This document shows positions 63,971 to 64,000 of a stretch of 64,000 bases of DNA, piece by piece. This DNA comes from Paraburkholderia franconis (GTDB lineage: Bacteria; Pseudomonadota; Gammaproteobacteria; Burkholderiales; Burkholderiaceae), in the NCBI RefSeq assembly GCF_009362735.1, contig NZ_WHNP01000015.1, positions 1 through 64,000 of the forward strand. Reading direction: 5' to 3'. The notes below the pieces were generated by a model. It had not been told where the DNA came from and ran no database searches. It saw only the letters and a program-made list of their open reading frames with translations. Position 1 is the stretch's first letter. Each line of letters begins with the position of its first letter. The position numbers and the translations under genes were made by a program.

Positions 63971-64000
63971 ATTTTGGGACATGCTGGTAAGGAGGCGAGA

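Noticed and set aside
1..64000. CRISPR arrays, tRNA or rRNA genes, replication origin
   Set aside because: I looked for regularly spaced repeats, tRNA-like cloverleaf segments, rRNA motifs and iteron clusters and saw none; short or degenerate examples could be missed by eye.

Overview
The window looks like an accessory region, plausibly a second chromosome or megaplasmid, of a high-GC member of the Burkholderiaceae (Paraburkholderia/Caballeronia type). The case rests on a classical Burkholderia trimeric porin, an AcsA with very GC-rich codon use, IS families common in that group (IS6, IS21, IS3, IS4, IS110/IS1111, IS630) and many small catabolic operons each beside a GntR, MocR or TetR regulator. 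Everything here was read by eye from sequence; no database search was run.

Layout. 1-418: truncated IS6 transposase. 1072-11486: a ten-gene plus-strand catabolic operon (amidinotransferase/DDAH-like hydrolase, class III aminotransferase, complete polar amino-acid ABC transporter, M20 carbamoylase, dimethylformamidase-like protein, BKACE) followed by a convergent GntR/FCD regulator. 12832-20908: PaaI-type thioesterase, acetyl-CoA synthetase, and a beta-alanine module (MocR regulator divergent from omega-aminotransferase and methylmalonate-semialdehyde dehydrogenase). 21148-22993: a decayed copy of the thioesterase/promoter segment, then a porin. 24.3-34.05 kb: IS graveyard, dominated by one IS3 element with readable inverted repeats and target duplication that has been invaded by a serine-recombinase element and a group II intron, the intron itself being invaded by a second serine-recombinase element. 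34.9-50 kb: PhzF-like enzyme, decayed TetR and agmatinase-family genes, a radical-SAM 2,3-aminomutase, a GNAT, a prolyl oligopeptidase and a PLP-enzyme/GNAT fusion, separated by IS4, IS3, IS110 and IS630 pieces. 51.3-58.0 kb: a tight minus-strand operon for a biotin-dependent acyl-CoA carboxylase, an HMG-CoA-reductase-like enzyme, MmgE/PrpD and MaoC proteins. 59.5-60.9 kb: transposase and integrase relics. 61.1-64 kb: TetR, ferritin-like diiron protein and alpha-methylacyl-CoA racemase, with three copies of a GACCGT/ACGGTC operator-like site.

How the genes may work together. The first operon has the parts to import a cationic (guanidino) amino acid, convert guanidine to ureide, hydrolyse the ureide, transaminate the freed amine and cleave a beta-keto acid with acetyl-CoA. 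The neighbouring beta-alanine module and acetyl-CoA synthetase could take the products into central metabolism. A 16-bp palindrome (AATCATTATAATSATT) recurs upstream of this operon, between thioesterase and acs, and upstream of the porin, suggesting one regulon. The 51-58 kb operon and the TetR unit both handle acyl-CoA thioesters, possibly methyl-branched ones; their substrates are unknown.

The most unusual features are the guanidino/ureido catabolic operon, the three-level nested mobile element at 26289-34050, and the acyl-CoA carboxylase operon containing a divergent class I-like HMG-CoA reductase.
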